From Lentinula raphanica (Eukaryota > Basidiomycota > Agaricomycetes > Agaricales > Omphalotaceae): a stretch of DNA of 64,000 nt. Numbering within the stretch: the first letter of the stretch is position 1; each line of letters starts with the position of its first letter. This document shows positions 1 to 10,146 of this stretch, piece after piece. Both the position numbers and the translations under genes were made by a program. The stretch is taken from positions 1,984,001 to 2,048,000 of the forward strand of contig JANVFP010000002.1 in assembly GCA_027919835.1 (NCBI GenBank). Reading direction: 5' to 3'. The notes under the pieces were generated by a model, which did not search any database, was not told the origin of the DNA, and saw only the letters and a program-made list of their open reading frames with translations.

Positions 1-1201
1 CCGGAGCCAGTTGAGGGCAGGCTGAGGGTGAGAAGTATGAGCTTGGTGAGCTAGGGTGAGCTGGGGTGAGGCACCATGAGTGACACCGTCAGATACGTGA
101 GGCGGCCATAATAAATTGAATGGCCGTAACGCAGATAAGTACTGTTGAGATATGGGCTTGCGGATCTGTTCTCTTCGTGGTCATGTTCATTCCGTGATTA
201 CGTTTTCTGCTTTGCGCTATCGGTTACTGCACTTCTCTTCAGAAACAACTGTTCACGTACATATTTGGGGTCGAATGCCTTGGCTGGAACAAAGCGAAAG
301 GGAATGGATAGGCGTTTCCGTGATCTGTGATCTGTTTTGCATATTCTCAACTTTTTTTCTCGTTGAACTCGCTTGAACTGAATCTCACGTACACTCAGAA
401 GGGCAAAACAACGGTGACTTGGGCTGCGAGCGACCACAAATCATGTCGCGTGTTCATAATTCCTGTTGTTGATAATTCCTGTTCGTCGCTGTTTCCAGTA
501 GATAGCGTGAGTAAAATCTCTTTTCCTTGAGCAATTGTATCGACCTACCAGGGTTTCATCTTCTTCAGCTCTTTATATATCTGTACTGGTATTCCCTGCT
601 TCGGATTACTCATTCTCCAAACTTTGTTGTCTCAACGCCCACCCAACTCATCTCCCAACATACATCCCCAGAACCCGAGAACGAAGCGTCTTCTTGCAAC
701 ACGTATTTTGCAATGAAGTCGCTGGGCGGAGAGAAATAGAAGACGGAGTGCGAAGTGTTCAAGACATCCTGATAGGAGAACGTCTAGTAAGAGTTACACG
801 ACATTCTCTTTGCCTCCCCTTCTGAGTCCGCGAGTGAAGATGAGGTAGACGAGGATGAAGAAGGGAAAGAGAATGAAGGACAGGGTAGACGAGGAGGGCA
901 GGAAATCAATGCCTGGACCGGGTGTTTCTTCCACGTAGGAGGGAGGAAGTGGATGACTGGTAGCAAACGTGGATAAGCGGAGTGTGTAGAGAGTTTTCGA
1001 CGAGTTTTCAAGCGTTCGAGAGGATATAATTCTGAACCTTCGAGCAGATCAATAGTCAGACGATTACTTCAATTCTACATCCTGTAACCCTCGAGTCTAC
1101 CGAGTTTGAGCTTCGTCGAACTGCATGATGTTTGTTTCTTGGGCAATTGGGAGAAATAGTCGCGCTGATTCACTCTAAGTTGAGAGCGATAATCACAAGT
1201 A
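1..1201. other. Gene-poor left flank
   Basis: No coding region is supported here; short open frames overlap on both strands without recognisable domains or splice structure. Positions 20-80 hold a degenerate GGTGAG-rich run (reverse complement CTCACC) that resembles, more loosely, the subterminal arrays of the MULE-like elements that follow. It may be the worn right end of another copy lying outside the window. Confidence 0.5.
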
Positions 1202-1212
1202 CGTGGAAAATC
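1202..1212. repeat. Left target-site duplication of the MULE
   Basis: CGTGGAAAATC is repeated exactly at 6063-6073 and directly abuts the inverted termini of the element. Confidence 0.85.
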
Positions 1213-1254
1213 GAGTATATACATAAAGAGACACCTTCACGTTCGGACCTGACC

Positions 1255-1338
1255 CTCACCCTCACATTCAGCGAGCTCACCCTCACATTCCACAAGCTCA
1301 TCCTCACATTCGGGCCGCCCACGCTCACATTCGGACGG
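1255..1338 (+). repeat. Left subterminal array, four 21-bp units
   Basis: Units begin at 1255, 1276, 1297 and 1318. Each is of the form CTCACCCTCACATTC plus six variable bases. The same unit in reverse complement forms the array at the other end of the element, so this is a subterminal repeat of the transposon and not a random minisatellite. Confidence 0.85.
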
Positions 1339-1471
1339 CTCACAAGTCACGGCCGCCCACTCACCGATCGTAGTAGGATACGGTAGAGCCTGTAAAATAT
1401 TTTCAAATTTTTGTTGGTCGGATAAACAAATAAAATATTCTTCTTCTCTATACCACGACGACGACGCGTGA

Positions 1472-4400
1472 ATGGCTAGCGATATCCAGAACGAAGACAA
1501 AGCGTTGGTCAAGAAGCTCTCCGCACAGACTCTCAACGCGTTCCGTGACTACGTGAGTGTTCTCACCTGATATTTCTTTCCATTCATTGTCGGCGTTGAT
1601 TGATTCTTCACGCGTTGATCTAGTCATTCGACGCCGAGTTCATTCAGAAGCATCCGAGCATTTTTCTTACATGGGACTGGATCAATATCGGCGCATTGAG
1701 AGGCTTTCTACGCGAACGAGGGTATTACCAAGATCTCAACCTTTCGGAATCCTCAGGTATGTTGAATTGTCTTGTTATACGTTTGTTCTGAAATGATTGC
1801 AATAGAAGTTCAAGTCAAGCAAGAGCTCATTGACGAGACGTTGCTCCCAGATCAGCCGGCAGAGCGTCCACTCGTGTATACTACACGCGAGGATGGACAT
1901 GAGGTGACATATATTCTCGATTCTGATGAAGAAATCGACAGCATCCGAGGTACGTGTAACAGAATGAATACCGAGACTGCTGATTCATGAATCACTTTGT
2001 CAACCAGATCACACTACGGACGAAAATCCTGAATCGAAAGCGCGTAAGTGCTGATACCTTCCTGCTGAAGCATGCTAAAAGAACCTATCAGCATCGAGCT
2101 CCCAAGATGGGTCTTATGACCTCGATTCTGATTACATGGACTACCAGAATGATGACAATATCTCCCGCTGCTCCTCACCAACTGCAGTCGATTACGACGA
2201 CATGGATTCCGATGGTGAAACTGGTGGCATTTGCTCAGTCGATGAAGAGATCGGAGGCGAAGATGATTCGGATATTGAGATAGCATCGGTTGCGAGTGCC
2301 GAAGTCGACGACTCTTCGGATTGGGAAGAGTCGGGTACAGTGTGGTTGGACAAGGACATTTCATCCCAAGTCCGCAAGGAAAGAACTCAGGTGAACCGCT
2401 TGATATGGGTGGACCGCATTGAAAAAGTGCAGGGTGGAATTCCCAGCAACTGGCCGATATCCAAAGTTCCAACTGCTTATCTGATAGATCTCAGTGACCC
2501 AAAATATCAGCGAGATGGGAAAGAAGTGGAGTTAGATCAGCTTCTGGCGGATGAGGTATGTCCCAAGATGCACAACGTTTCTTCGAAATTGCTGATCTGA
2601 GTTATATTAATCTAGTCACAAGAGCATTGGACCTACGACTCACGAGGTTTCAATGACTCTTTATCTAAAATCCGTATCATCGAAGGTCATGGTCCTGTCG
2701 CCTGTCGTCGCGTCCGGCAAATTTGTGCTGGTGTCTATGCTTGCGAGCGGGTTGACCCAAAGTATCTCAACGTGAAGAGATATGAGCTCGACATTGCTGC
2801 TCATGAGTCTCTAATCGAGGCTCAGATTCGGTCCCGTGTTGAAGAGGCTTCCTCCTTTGATAAGCGAGCGTTGACGTTAAGTGTTGCTTCAGCTCAGAAT
2901 TACCTCTACTGACATCAGCCACTGCAGTTTCTGGATGGTCAGTAATTCCCGCTCTTGTAACGCTATCGATAGTGAAGGTGAACAATGCATGGGAAAGCCT
3001 ATCATAAAACGTCGTAAGGTGAGTACATCTTTGACATGTCTCTCAACAATACTAACCCACAGTCAAGACACCCAATGCGAAGGGTTGTTATCACTTCATT
3101 GCATGCTCGGGCTGGACAAAGGACTGGCGAACTGAGCATCGTTCTTACTCAATACCTGATGATGTAGATGAGAACGTGTTAATCAAACTATCACAATCAG
3201 TCGAGCTCGACAGTATCGCTCGTATCCCAACCTGTACACGTATTCTCCGTTTACGAAATGGAGGTTTGAGACGTCATTGCCGTATCTATAACTTTCTTTT
3301 CTGCATTCAATCCAGGCATGACTGAATGATCATTTTAGATTACCCCCACAACGCAGATGGGTCCCTCAGCAAGCTGATCAAACACAAATGCGAGGCTTAC
3401 CGGACTATTTTTGTCCCCATCGATAAGACTATACGACAAGCTGTCATCATTTACGGTACCAAGCAAACTCGATCTCTCACAAACCCTCAGCCACATAATC
3501 ACCCAATCCTCCCACAAACAAAAGTCACTCATGCCGTAGAGAGCTTGTATCTCAAGTGTATAAGGGCACGGGGTATTGTGGGCAGTACAACACTATCTGT
3601 TCAAAACGGTAAGCCCGTTTTCCCTCTATTATCAGGTCAACCGTTCAAAACTTCTCGTTCCTAGCGCCATCAACAGCCATCCTCCTCGATGGAAAAACCC
3701 CCGAAACTCTACATCCTGCACTTTCCGATAACCGACAATTACGACGAATCATCAGGGCTGAAAAAGTAAAGCACTTTCCCCATGGAACAGGCTGGAGTGG
3801 TAAGCATGTATCATCACCTGCAATAGTACTGGAAATCTGAACATATCACCAGGGGTATGGGACGAATACGAGAAGGGAATGAAGAAGCCCATGTCGGAGA
3901 GATACATTCATAAAATCGTCACATCGAATACTGGCGGGCGCATCATCTTCACTCTCGTTCCAGGCTTAATCAAACTAATTCATGAAGTGAAGCAAATCCA
4001 AGGCGACGGAACCTTCAAGCGTGTGGAGGGTGAATTTGATGAGTACGAAATCACCATCTGGCATGAGGCAACAGCTCGAAGTATATTTGACAGCAATCCA
4101 TGATTGCCTGTGCTGATCGTCTTTCTAGCTCTCACTATCGCGCGCATCTATTTCGACAAGAAGGACATGTCCACATACAAATGTATATTTGATGGTCTTC
4201 AAGAGCTTGTTCGTCACCTCACTGGCCGGGATTTACGATTCAAAGCCCTCCACCCTGAAGGCAATCTCCTCGCCTTTGGCTCAGATATGGAACTCGCTGA
4301 GTTACAGGCCGTAGGAGAATCGTTTCGAACTTCCATTGATCCTACATACTTTGGCCTTCAGAAGCCAACTGGTGAAGACGTTATGAAGCACATCTCCAGA

Positions 4401-5782
4401 ATATGTCACGTTCACTGCAAACGGTACGAATTTCACTTTTTGAGTGTTTTTCTGCAGACTACATGTTTCTCTCAGAGGGGTCGACAATCTCAAAGGCAAA
4501 GTATCACCCGAGGTACATGAACGACTCATGCAATTCATGTATCTGCCCAACAAAGAAGCGGTGGAAGCATTTACCGCATGGATCACGGAATTGAACCAGC
4601 CTCAGGTAACAGGTATGTGTGTGTCAAATGTTGAGTATACGATTTAAACTCAGTCCCTTGACAGCTTGGTGGAACCACAAACTACAGCCGTTCATCTTGT
4701 CTGGTATTGTTCAATGTTGCTCGAGCATGAGCGCCGAGACCTGGGCAATCACGGATTCCACCACGAATATGAACGAATCTCAACACGCGTGGACAAACAA
4801 GTTCACAGGGACTAAGCTTTCTTTGGTCGAAGCAATTTTAACGTGAGCTGTTCTCCGATATTCTTCTTGTTGTCATTGCAGAACTAATCTGTATCAAGTG
4901 CGATGAAACTTGACTTCGATACCTCTGACGCGGTCCAAGCATCTCTGCAAAGTGGTGTACTCAAGAATGCATATAATTCCGAATTTGATAGAACCACACG
5001 CAGAATCAATCGGCAAACGGTGAAAAGTAAGAAGCGCAAGATGCGCAACCTTCAGAATGAACAAGTTGCCAGTCTTCAGCACGAGATAGCAGGTTCAAAA
5101 GCCAACACACGAGTGCTTGAAGAGCAGCTGAAGGCAGCCACAGGAACTCGGCCAAGGATCCGGAAACGCGATGCGGAGTCGAGTTCGAGTGGACGTGCTC
5201 CACCAGTCAAAGAATCTCGGGCTCGAGCTCGCCAAACTGCGGCACCTTATCCAGTAACACCAATGGGTATGTGTTCACTGACTTGTTTCTATTTCCCTCC
5301 CTAATCTGATTATAGGAAGCGGCACCCCGATTTCGACTCATTCTGAACCTGCCCAAGATATTGCTCAAACTCAATCTTTGACACAGATAGTTCCCTCCGG
5401 TGTCGCTCCTGCTCGAGAAGACTCTCCAGCATTCCGTGTGTATCTTTACCTCTCTACTTGTCTTGCATAGCTCATCTTTCCTTTACTGTAGTGTCGGATG
5501 AACATCTTCTCCCCTCAAACCACATGCAACTCCCGCCTTCATTTCCTTACCTGTCCTTCTTCGGAGACCCATCTTTCGGTGGGCCGTCCTCTGGTAAGTG
5601 TCTATGGCAGCACATTATCAGCGGAACTTTGACTGAGTGCCTAAGCAGATACTCTACCACCTTTTGGGCAATTTCCGGGTGCAGCAATGGGTTATGATAT
5701 AGGCTTCGGTTCTGATTTCACCAATCTCGACTTAGATGGAATGAGCTACAATGCCCACAATCATGGATATGGGACTATGTAG
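1472..5782 (+). CDS. MULE-type transposase gene
   Basis: A multi-exon gene with a good ATG at 1472 (MASDIQNEDKA) and a stop at 5780-5782. The first introns are clear (1553-1623, 1757-1805), and exons keep frame through an acidic N-terminal part, a Cys/His-rich segment (about 2630-3300, including CNAIDSEGEQC and HFIACSGW) and a DDE core. The probable catalytic residues are Asp in QGDGTFK (about 4000), Asp in FGSDMELAELQA (about 4285) and Glu in NMNESQHAWTNKF (about 4770). This follows the MULE transposase pattern in order. A Lys/Arg-rich segment after 4990 could bind DNA, and the tail is Ser/Pro-rich. The gene lies wholly between the inverted termini at 1213 and 6062. No internal stop was seen in the core exons, so it may still be functional. 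Family assignment is from motifs; exon borders after 2600 are approximate. Confidence 0.75.
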
Positions 5783-5897
5783 TACTATACTAGGCCTATG
5801 AATAGATGTACGATACAAATTTAAACCTCTTCTCATCCTTCTCAATACCAGTTATGAGTCTGATAGTTGTTCAGAAAGCGTTGTATGCATAGTGAAT

Positions 5898-6023
5898 TGA
5901 TGTAGGATGAGCATGAGGTGTCGAGGTATGAGGGTGAGACGGTGGAACGTGAGAGTGAGGCATTGGAACGTGAGGGTGGGGCGCTGAAATGTGAGCGTGA
6001 GGTGCTGCAATGTGAGCGTGAGG
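5898..6023 (-). repeat. Right subterminal array, six 21-bp units
   Basis: Units begin at 5898, 5919, 5940, 5961, 5982 and 6003 and read as degenerate GTGAGxGTGAGG. They are the reverse complement of the CTCACxCTCACATTC units of the left end. Divergence increases toward the inside of the element. Confidence 0.85.
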
Positions 6024-6062
6024 GGAAGGTACGAACGTGAAGGTGTTGGAATGTGTCTACAC

Positions 6063-6073
6063 CGTGGAAAATC
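6063..6073. repeat. Right target-site duplication of the MULE
   Basis: Exact direct copy of 1202-1212, directly outside the right inverted terminus. Confidence 0.85.
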
Positions 6074-6300
6074 AGCAGAAAAGACATTGATTCCGGTGCT
6101 TCTGAGTTCAAATGAAGCAAAAATTGTTGAGAAAGAGTTGGGGTGAAATTGGAGGAGGAGATCAACAAGTATCGGCGTGACAGTGACTCCACATGACCAT
6201 GACGCACCGCGATATGTATGTAAGCTGTGACCAGATTTAAAAAAACGCCACAATTATTCAGGGGCGCAGGACAACGTTCTTTCCTCTGGTGACCACTCCC

Positions 6301-9300
6301 AATGCCTCCTCACAATCACAAAAAGAAGAAGAAAGCACCCAAAGTCTCCTCAAAGTTGGACTTGGCTGAACTTTTGGAAGATGTCGAAGACTGGGGACTG
6401 GTCAATGAGATAATACGTACTCAGCTACAGATACCTGGTAAGTAGATGGAAACATCTTATCATACTGTGGCACCCACTTAACTTCACTTTTACCTAGATC
6501 TTTCGACGAAAGCAGGACTGAAAAGAGTCTATTTCAACTTCGACAAGATAGGTCCACGCCTGGATGCCACTTTTGAAAAGTATGAGGACAATGACCAGAT
6601 TATCTGCGGCATAGTTGGTATATACACCCAATTATGCGATGACTCAGTCCTCAGAACGAAGTTGTACGAGAATGGTGAGTCCTGGGTATACCTATAAGGA
6701 GACACCTTCACACTCAGATGTGGTGGCCATGCTCAAAGCCATATCACTCATGCTCACACTCTGAACAGCCACGCTCACACTCTCTACAGTCACACTCACA
6801 TTCCGGATGCTCATAGTCATTGTCGGCGCGGTTGCGGATTGTGTATTTGTTTCGAATTGTGTACAAATAAATGTAAATCATCCTTGTTGAACAACCACTA
6901 CATTGTCTACACGTCTACGGCAGGGAACGATTGTGTTACGCTCTATTCACTGCTCGAACACGTTCCATCAATGATATCGGACGCGTTTTGCCATCATGTA
7001 TCACATCCAGACCTTTCATTTGCACGTTGCTCACTTTCTCTGGAAGTTTCAGCACCGGTGGCCTGTCCTGAAATCATCCTACATGCAATTGGATCGCATT
7101 ACCAGGTTTTTGTTGTGATGACAAGCACGAGGATTATATAGAGGAAGAAACTAAGGTGAGTTTATGCACTCTACTTGTTTTCATAGCTCATATTACAATT
7201 GCTCTCGAAGATGGGTGTTCACGCGCGCGGCACACGCGCATGATCTGCTCGACTCCGATGATGGTATCGAGTTCAGATGTACGGACCCTCACTCGATTCG
7301 GCGTTCCTACGATAGTTTCGAAATCGATTTCGTCATGAGCACTCTAAGCTCTTCACATTGCCTGGCCAACACGCTAGCTGTACCACAGCTACTGTAGTCT
7401 ATATCAGGAGTCTCACACCGTGTTGATTCACCTAATGCATTTCTGGCTCTGAGGCTCTTGGTCTCTAGATGCTGATTAGCTCTGCATTGATTAGTTCGTC
7501 AATTGAAGAGTTCAATCTTCTTGAAATCTGTATCCGCAATGCAATGTGTCCCATCCAGCGCAGTTGAACTTTGACTTAGGCCTTCAGACACGCGGATTAT
7601 ATTCTATTATCTCGTTGTCTTTACAAGTGTAGTATGTGGGTGTGAGCAAGGATATTGTGAGTGTGGGTGGGGTTAAGTGAGTGTGAGCAGGTGGGTAGTG
7701 AGTATGAGCAGGGGGAATGTGAGTATGGGCAGGAGCACTGTGAGTGTGAGCAGAGGTGGTGTGTGTATGACCACCAGGCACCAGTGTGAAGGTGTCTGGT
7801 TGTGAGAGTACCGGTGAGTCCTAGTGCCAAAGCAACACCTCTAGAAAACTCACCCAGATAAAAGATCTTATTCCGCGACTTTTGAACTTGCTCAACAGGG
7901 ACGCTTGTCGACAAATATCTCTTCATACGTTAACGAATGCTGGCCACCATGGCGGACTATCCGTGCGCGCAGATCTTGCCAGGAATGCTCCGATACTCGT
8001 CCAGACCCTCAAAGACCATCCCGATGAGCGGCCCACAGTGGAATCCATCATCGCCATTCTTTCGCATTCCGTAGGCTCTGTTGTCAACGGTGATTATCAG
8101 GGTCCCTCAATGCCTGACATCCATCGTTCTCTCGACATGAAGACTATCCTCAAATTGACCGTCTATCATATGAAGCAGCCCTATGCGACCAGATTCCTTA
8201 TCGATCATGGCCTCCAGTTGATTTTCGCCGCTTCCATGCATTGCGCCAGCGTTTTCAGATCGGAACCCGATCTGGACATGTTTCTCGTCGCAGGACTGAA
8301 GAGTAAGAACTGGGGCATGAGGGGAACTTGCCTAGGCGCGATCATACGTTCCCACATTATGGGTTCTCCTCCGGATGTACCGACACCCGGTTTCTTGCAG
8401 CCTGCGCCCATCGAGCGATGGCCTTCCCATCTTGGTCAAATCTTGAAGCAGTACGGGCTTTCTAGATGTTTTCTCACCCAACAAACCGACATTTCGTACG
8501 CACTCATGGGCATCATAACTTCATCGCATCGAACTCGTGATTACTACGCCCTCGGTGTCAAACTCGCCGATCTCACTCTCGTGACAGAGTACTCTCTGCC
8601 AGCATCGCCGTTTTTCCCTGTCGAGGAGATTGTTCCCCGCTGCGTGCAGGAGCTACGAGCGAAAGGTACACCGGCGGACACGAACAGAGCTGATGTTCTT
8701 GAAATGAAGCTTTTGATCAGGTTACAGGATTGGCACGGGGTCAAAACGCGGGGTCCGCAGATTGTCGCGAGGAATTCGAAGTCTGCCTTCGTCTTCTACA
8801 CACTTTCTCTTACCCCCGATGCCGTTGGCGGGCTTCGTGCAGCCAAGAAGGGTCTCAAGTGTACTGGCAAGGAGACTACTCCATACCTCTACTTCCAGCT
8901 TCTTCGTCGTGCAGTAGAACTCGCTGCAGATTATGGTCTTTGCTATTTCCAAGCGGATCATGAGGACCAAGGCAAGATGAAGTGGGAAGAAGGAATCGCG
9001 TTCCTCATGAGTGCGTTGGAAGACTCGGAAACCTTCATTGACGAAGCGCCTCCCGATAATCCTTATATGATTGTCATGCTATATTGGAACATCATCCTGA
9101 CGATCACGATGCAGGGCCCGAATGCTAATCTGAAGATGGTTGAGGTAAGTCGAACATTTTGTGTCCAAGCGTCGAGCTTTACCAATCATTTCTGTTACAG
9201 GGTGCATTGAAGAAACTGAAAATAACCGAAGAAATCAGCAGCTACCTCGAGCTGCCGATTCTACCTACGCAAACCCGCAAAGCGGAACAGATGATCGTAA

Positions 9301-9703
9301 GACTCTTCGACAAAGCTGACAAAGAGTGGGGAGCAGGTATCAAATCGATGAACGATCGCCTCGATGATCAGACACCACCTCCGGATTTCTCTGAGAAAGC
9401 CAAAAATGAACTCGCGGCCTGGTTGAGTGACATGAGCCTAGACTCGACTTTCAAGTGTTCCAGCACTGTCCCTCAAGTTCGCACCGAAGATCTTTGGTAC
9501 AAGCGATGTTCGTGGTGTCGCAATCCCAGCGTGGCTCTGAAGAAATGTTCAGGTTGTGAAACTGCGAGGTGAGTATGATACATTGAATGTGTGTTTCACT
9601 GATGGTAATGCCGTTTGGATTCGCTCTCAGATATTGCGATAGCCAATGCCAGAGGGATCATTGGTCAAAGCATAAGGTGGATTGCAAGGGCAAGGCCAAG
9701 TAG
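6301..9703 (+). CDS. MYND zinc-finger protein with armadillo-like body
   Basis: Exon 1 starts at ATG 6301 (MPPHNHKKKKKAPK) and is followed by a short intron to about 6500. Exon 2 ends at 6674. Exon 3 begins near 7865 and gives the junction KLYEN-DLIPRLLNLLNRD in frame, using an AAAAG acceptor. The nearer CCCAG acceptor at 7857 breaks the frame. A long alpha-helical body of roughly 450 residues follows. The C-terminus is a MYND finger: CSWCRNPS, then KKCSGCETARYCDSQCQRDHWSKHKVDC, joined over an intron at about 9570-9630, with all the Cys/His ligands expected. MYND domains bind short proline-rich peptides, so the role is probably protein interaction or regulation, but no specific function can be given. 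Its second intron carries a 1.13-kb transposon, described separately. Confidence 0.82.
6674..6683. repeat. Left target-site duplication, contains the splice donor
   Basis: GGTGAGTCCT is repeated at 7813-7822. It includes the 5' splice site of the host MYND gene (G|GTGAGT at 6674/6675). Confidence 0.85.
6749..6811 (+). repeat. Left subterminal 21-bp units of the small element
   Basis: Three units start at 6749, 6770 and 6791 (type CACGCTCACACTC plus variable bases). They have the same 21-bp period as in the large MULE. Confidence 0.75.
7636..7760 (-). repeat. Right subterminal 20/21-bp units of the small element
   Basis: About six units read GTGAGTRTGAGCAGG. Exact 21-bp spacing is seen at 7677, 7698, 7719 and 7740; the two inner units are about 20 bp. 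Confidence 0.78.
7813..7822. repeat. Right target-site duplication, duplicate splice donor
   Basis: Exact copy of 6674-6683. It leaves a second GTGAGTCC donor about 40-50 bp before the exon 3 acceptor, a distance typical of the original intron. Confidence 0.85.
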
Positions 9704-10146
9704 TAGAAGTTGTAAAATGTTAGGCAAATGTAGTCCAGGTCATTTAAGCTCGTAGTATGTATCATAATCTTGAGAATGATATGATGTTGTGTGTATGTTA
9801 CAATAAATTCACCATCCTGAAGAATGGGGTATCTTCATGACCTGTGACGCATGCAAAGTATCGAGAATATTGGTCAGGCTCAATCGCATGAAGTATACAT
9901 AGTCGGTAGGAACACATGGCAAGTTTTCGGGCACACGCGATGTGGACCGTAAGATCAGGATGTAACTGAAGTCTGATATACAGAATGACGGTATATTTAA
10001 TGCTGTATGACTTACATTGGCTACACACTCAAACAGAACAAAATCGCTACAGGTTCAATCTATATCAGTCGTATACATAACAGTCCCAAGAAAAGAGAGA
10101 AAGATCACTGCTTCAGCACGCGCTGTGATCAATGTACAAACCTCCG
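9704..10146. other. Tail-to-tail intergenic interval
   Basis: This lies between the stop of the MYND gene (+) and the stop of the ubiquitin protease (-), so it holds only 3' ends. No gene or repeat is recognised. Confidence 0.5.

Larger units (their letters stand above)
1213..6062 (+). mobile_element. Mutator-like (MULE) DNA transposon, putatively autonomous
   Basis: The element is about 4.85 kb. Its ends are inverted: the left end carries ACACCTTCACGTTCG at 1231-1245 and the right end carries the complement near 6033-6046. Outside these, the outermost bases also pair (left GAGTATATACAT, right in reverse complement GTGTAGACACAT). The 11-bp direct repeat CGTGGAAAATC sits exactly outside both ends (1202-1212 and 6063-6073), which is a TSD in the MULE size range. 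Inside each terminus is an array of 21-bp repeats. Between them is one gene with a MULE-type transposase. The ends, the duplication and the gene together make a mobile element very likely; activity is not shown. Confidence 0.88.
6684..7812. mobile_element. Non-autonomous MULE-family element inside an intron
   Basis: The element is 1,129 bp. The left end GGGTATACCTATAAGG-AGACACCTTCACAC and the right end (reverse complement GGTACTCTCACAACC-AGACACCTTCACAC) match each other and the termini of the MULE at 1213-6062. Both ends carry the same kind of 21-bp CTCAC-rich subterminal units. The 10-bp direct repeat GGTGAGTCCT flanks it (6674-6683, 7813-7822). The interior (about 6815-7630) has no transposase motif, so it would depend on a relative for movement. 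Confidence 0.88.

Noticed and set aside
1237..1536. CEGELAECEDE-type repeat peptide on the minus strand
   Set aside because: Same reason: translation of the 21-bp array at the left end of the MULE.
7584..7781. AHTHSAP-type repeat peptide frame on the minus strand
   Set aside because: The seven-residue period is simply the 21-bp subterminal array of the transposon read in an open frame; no gene is implied.
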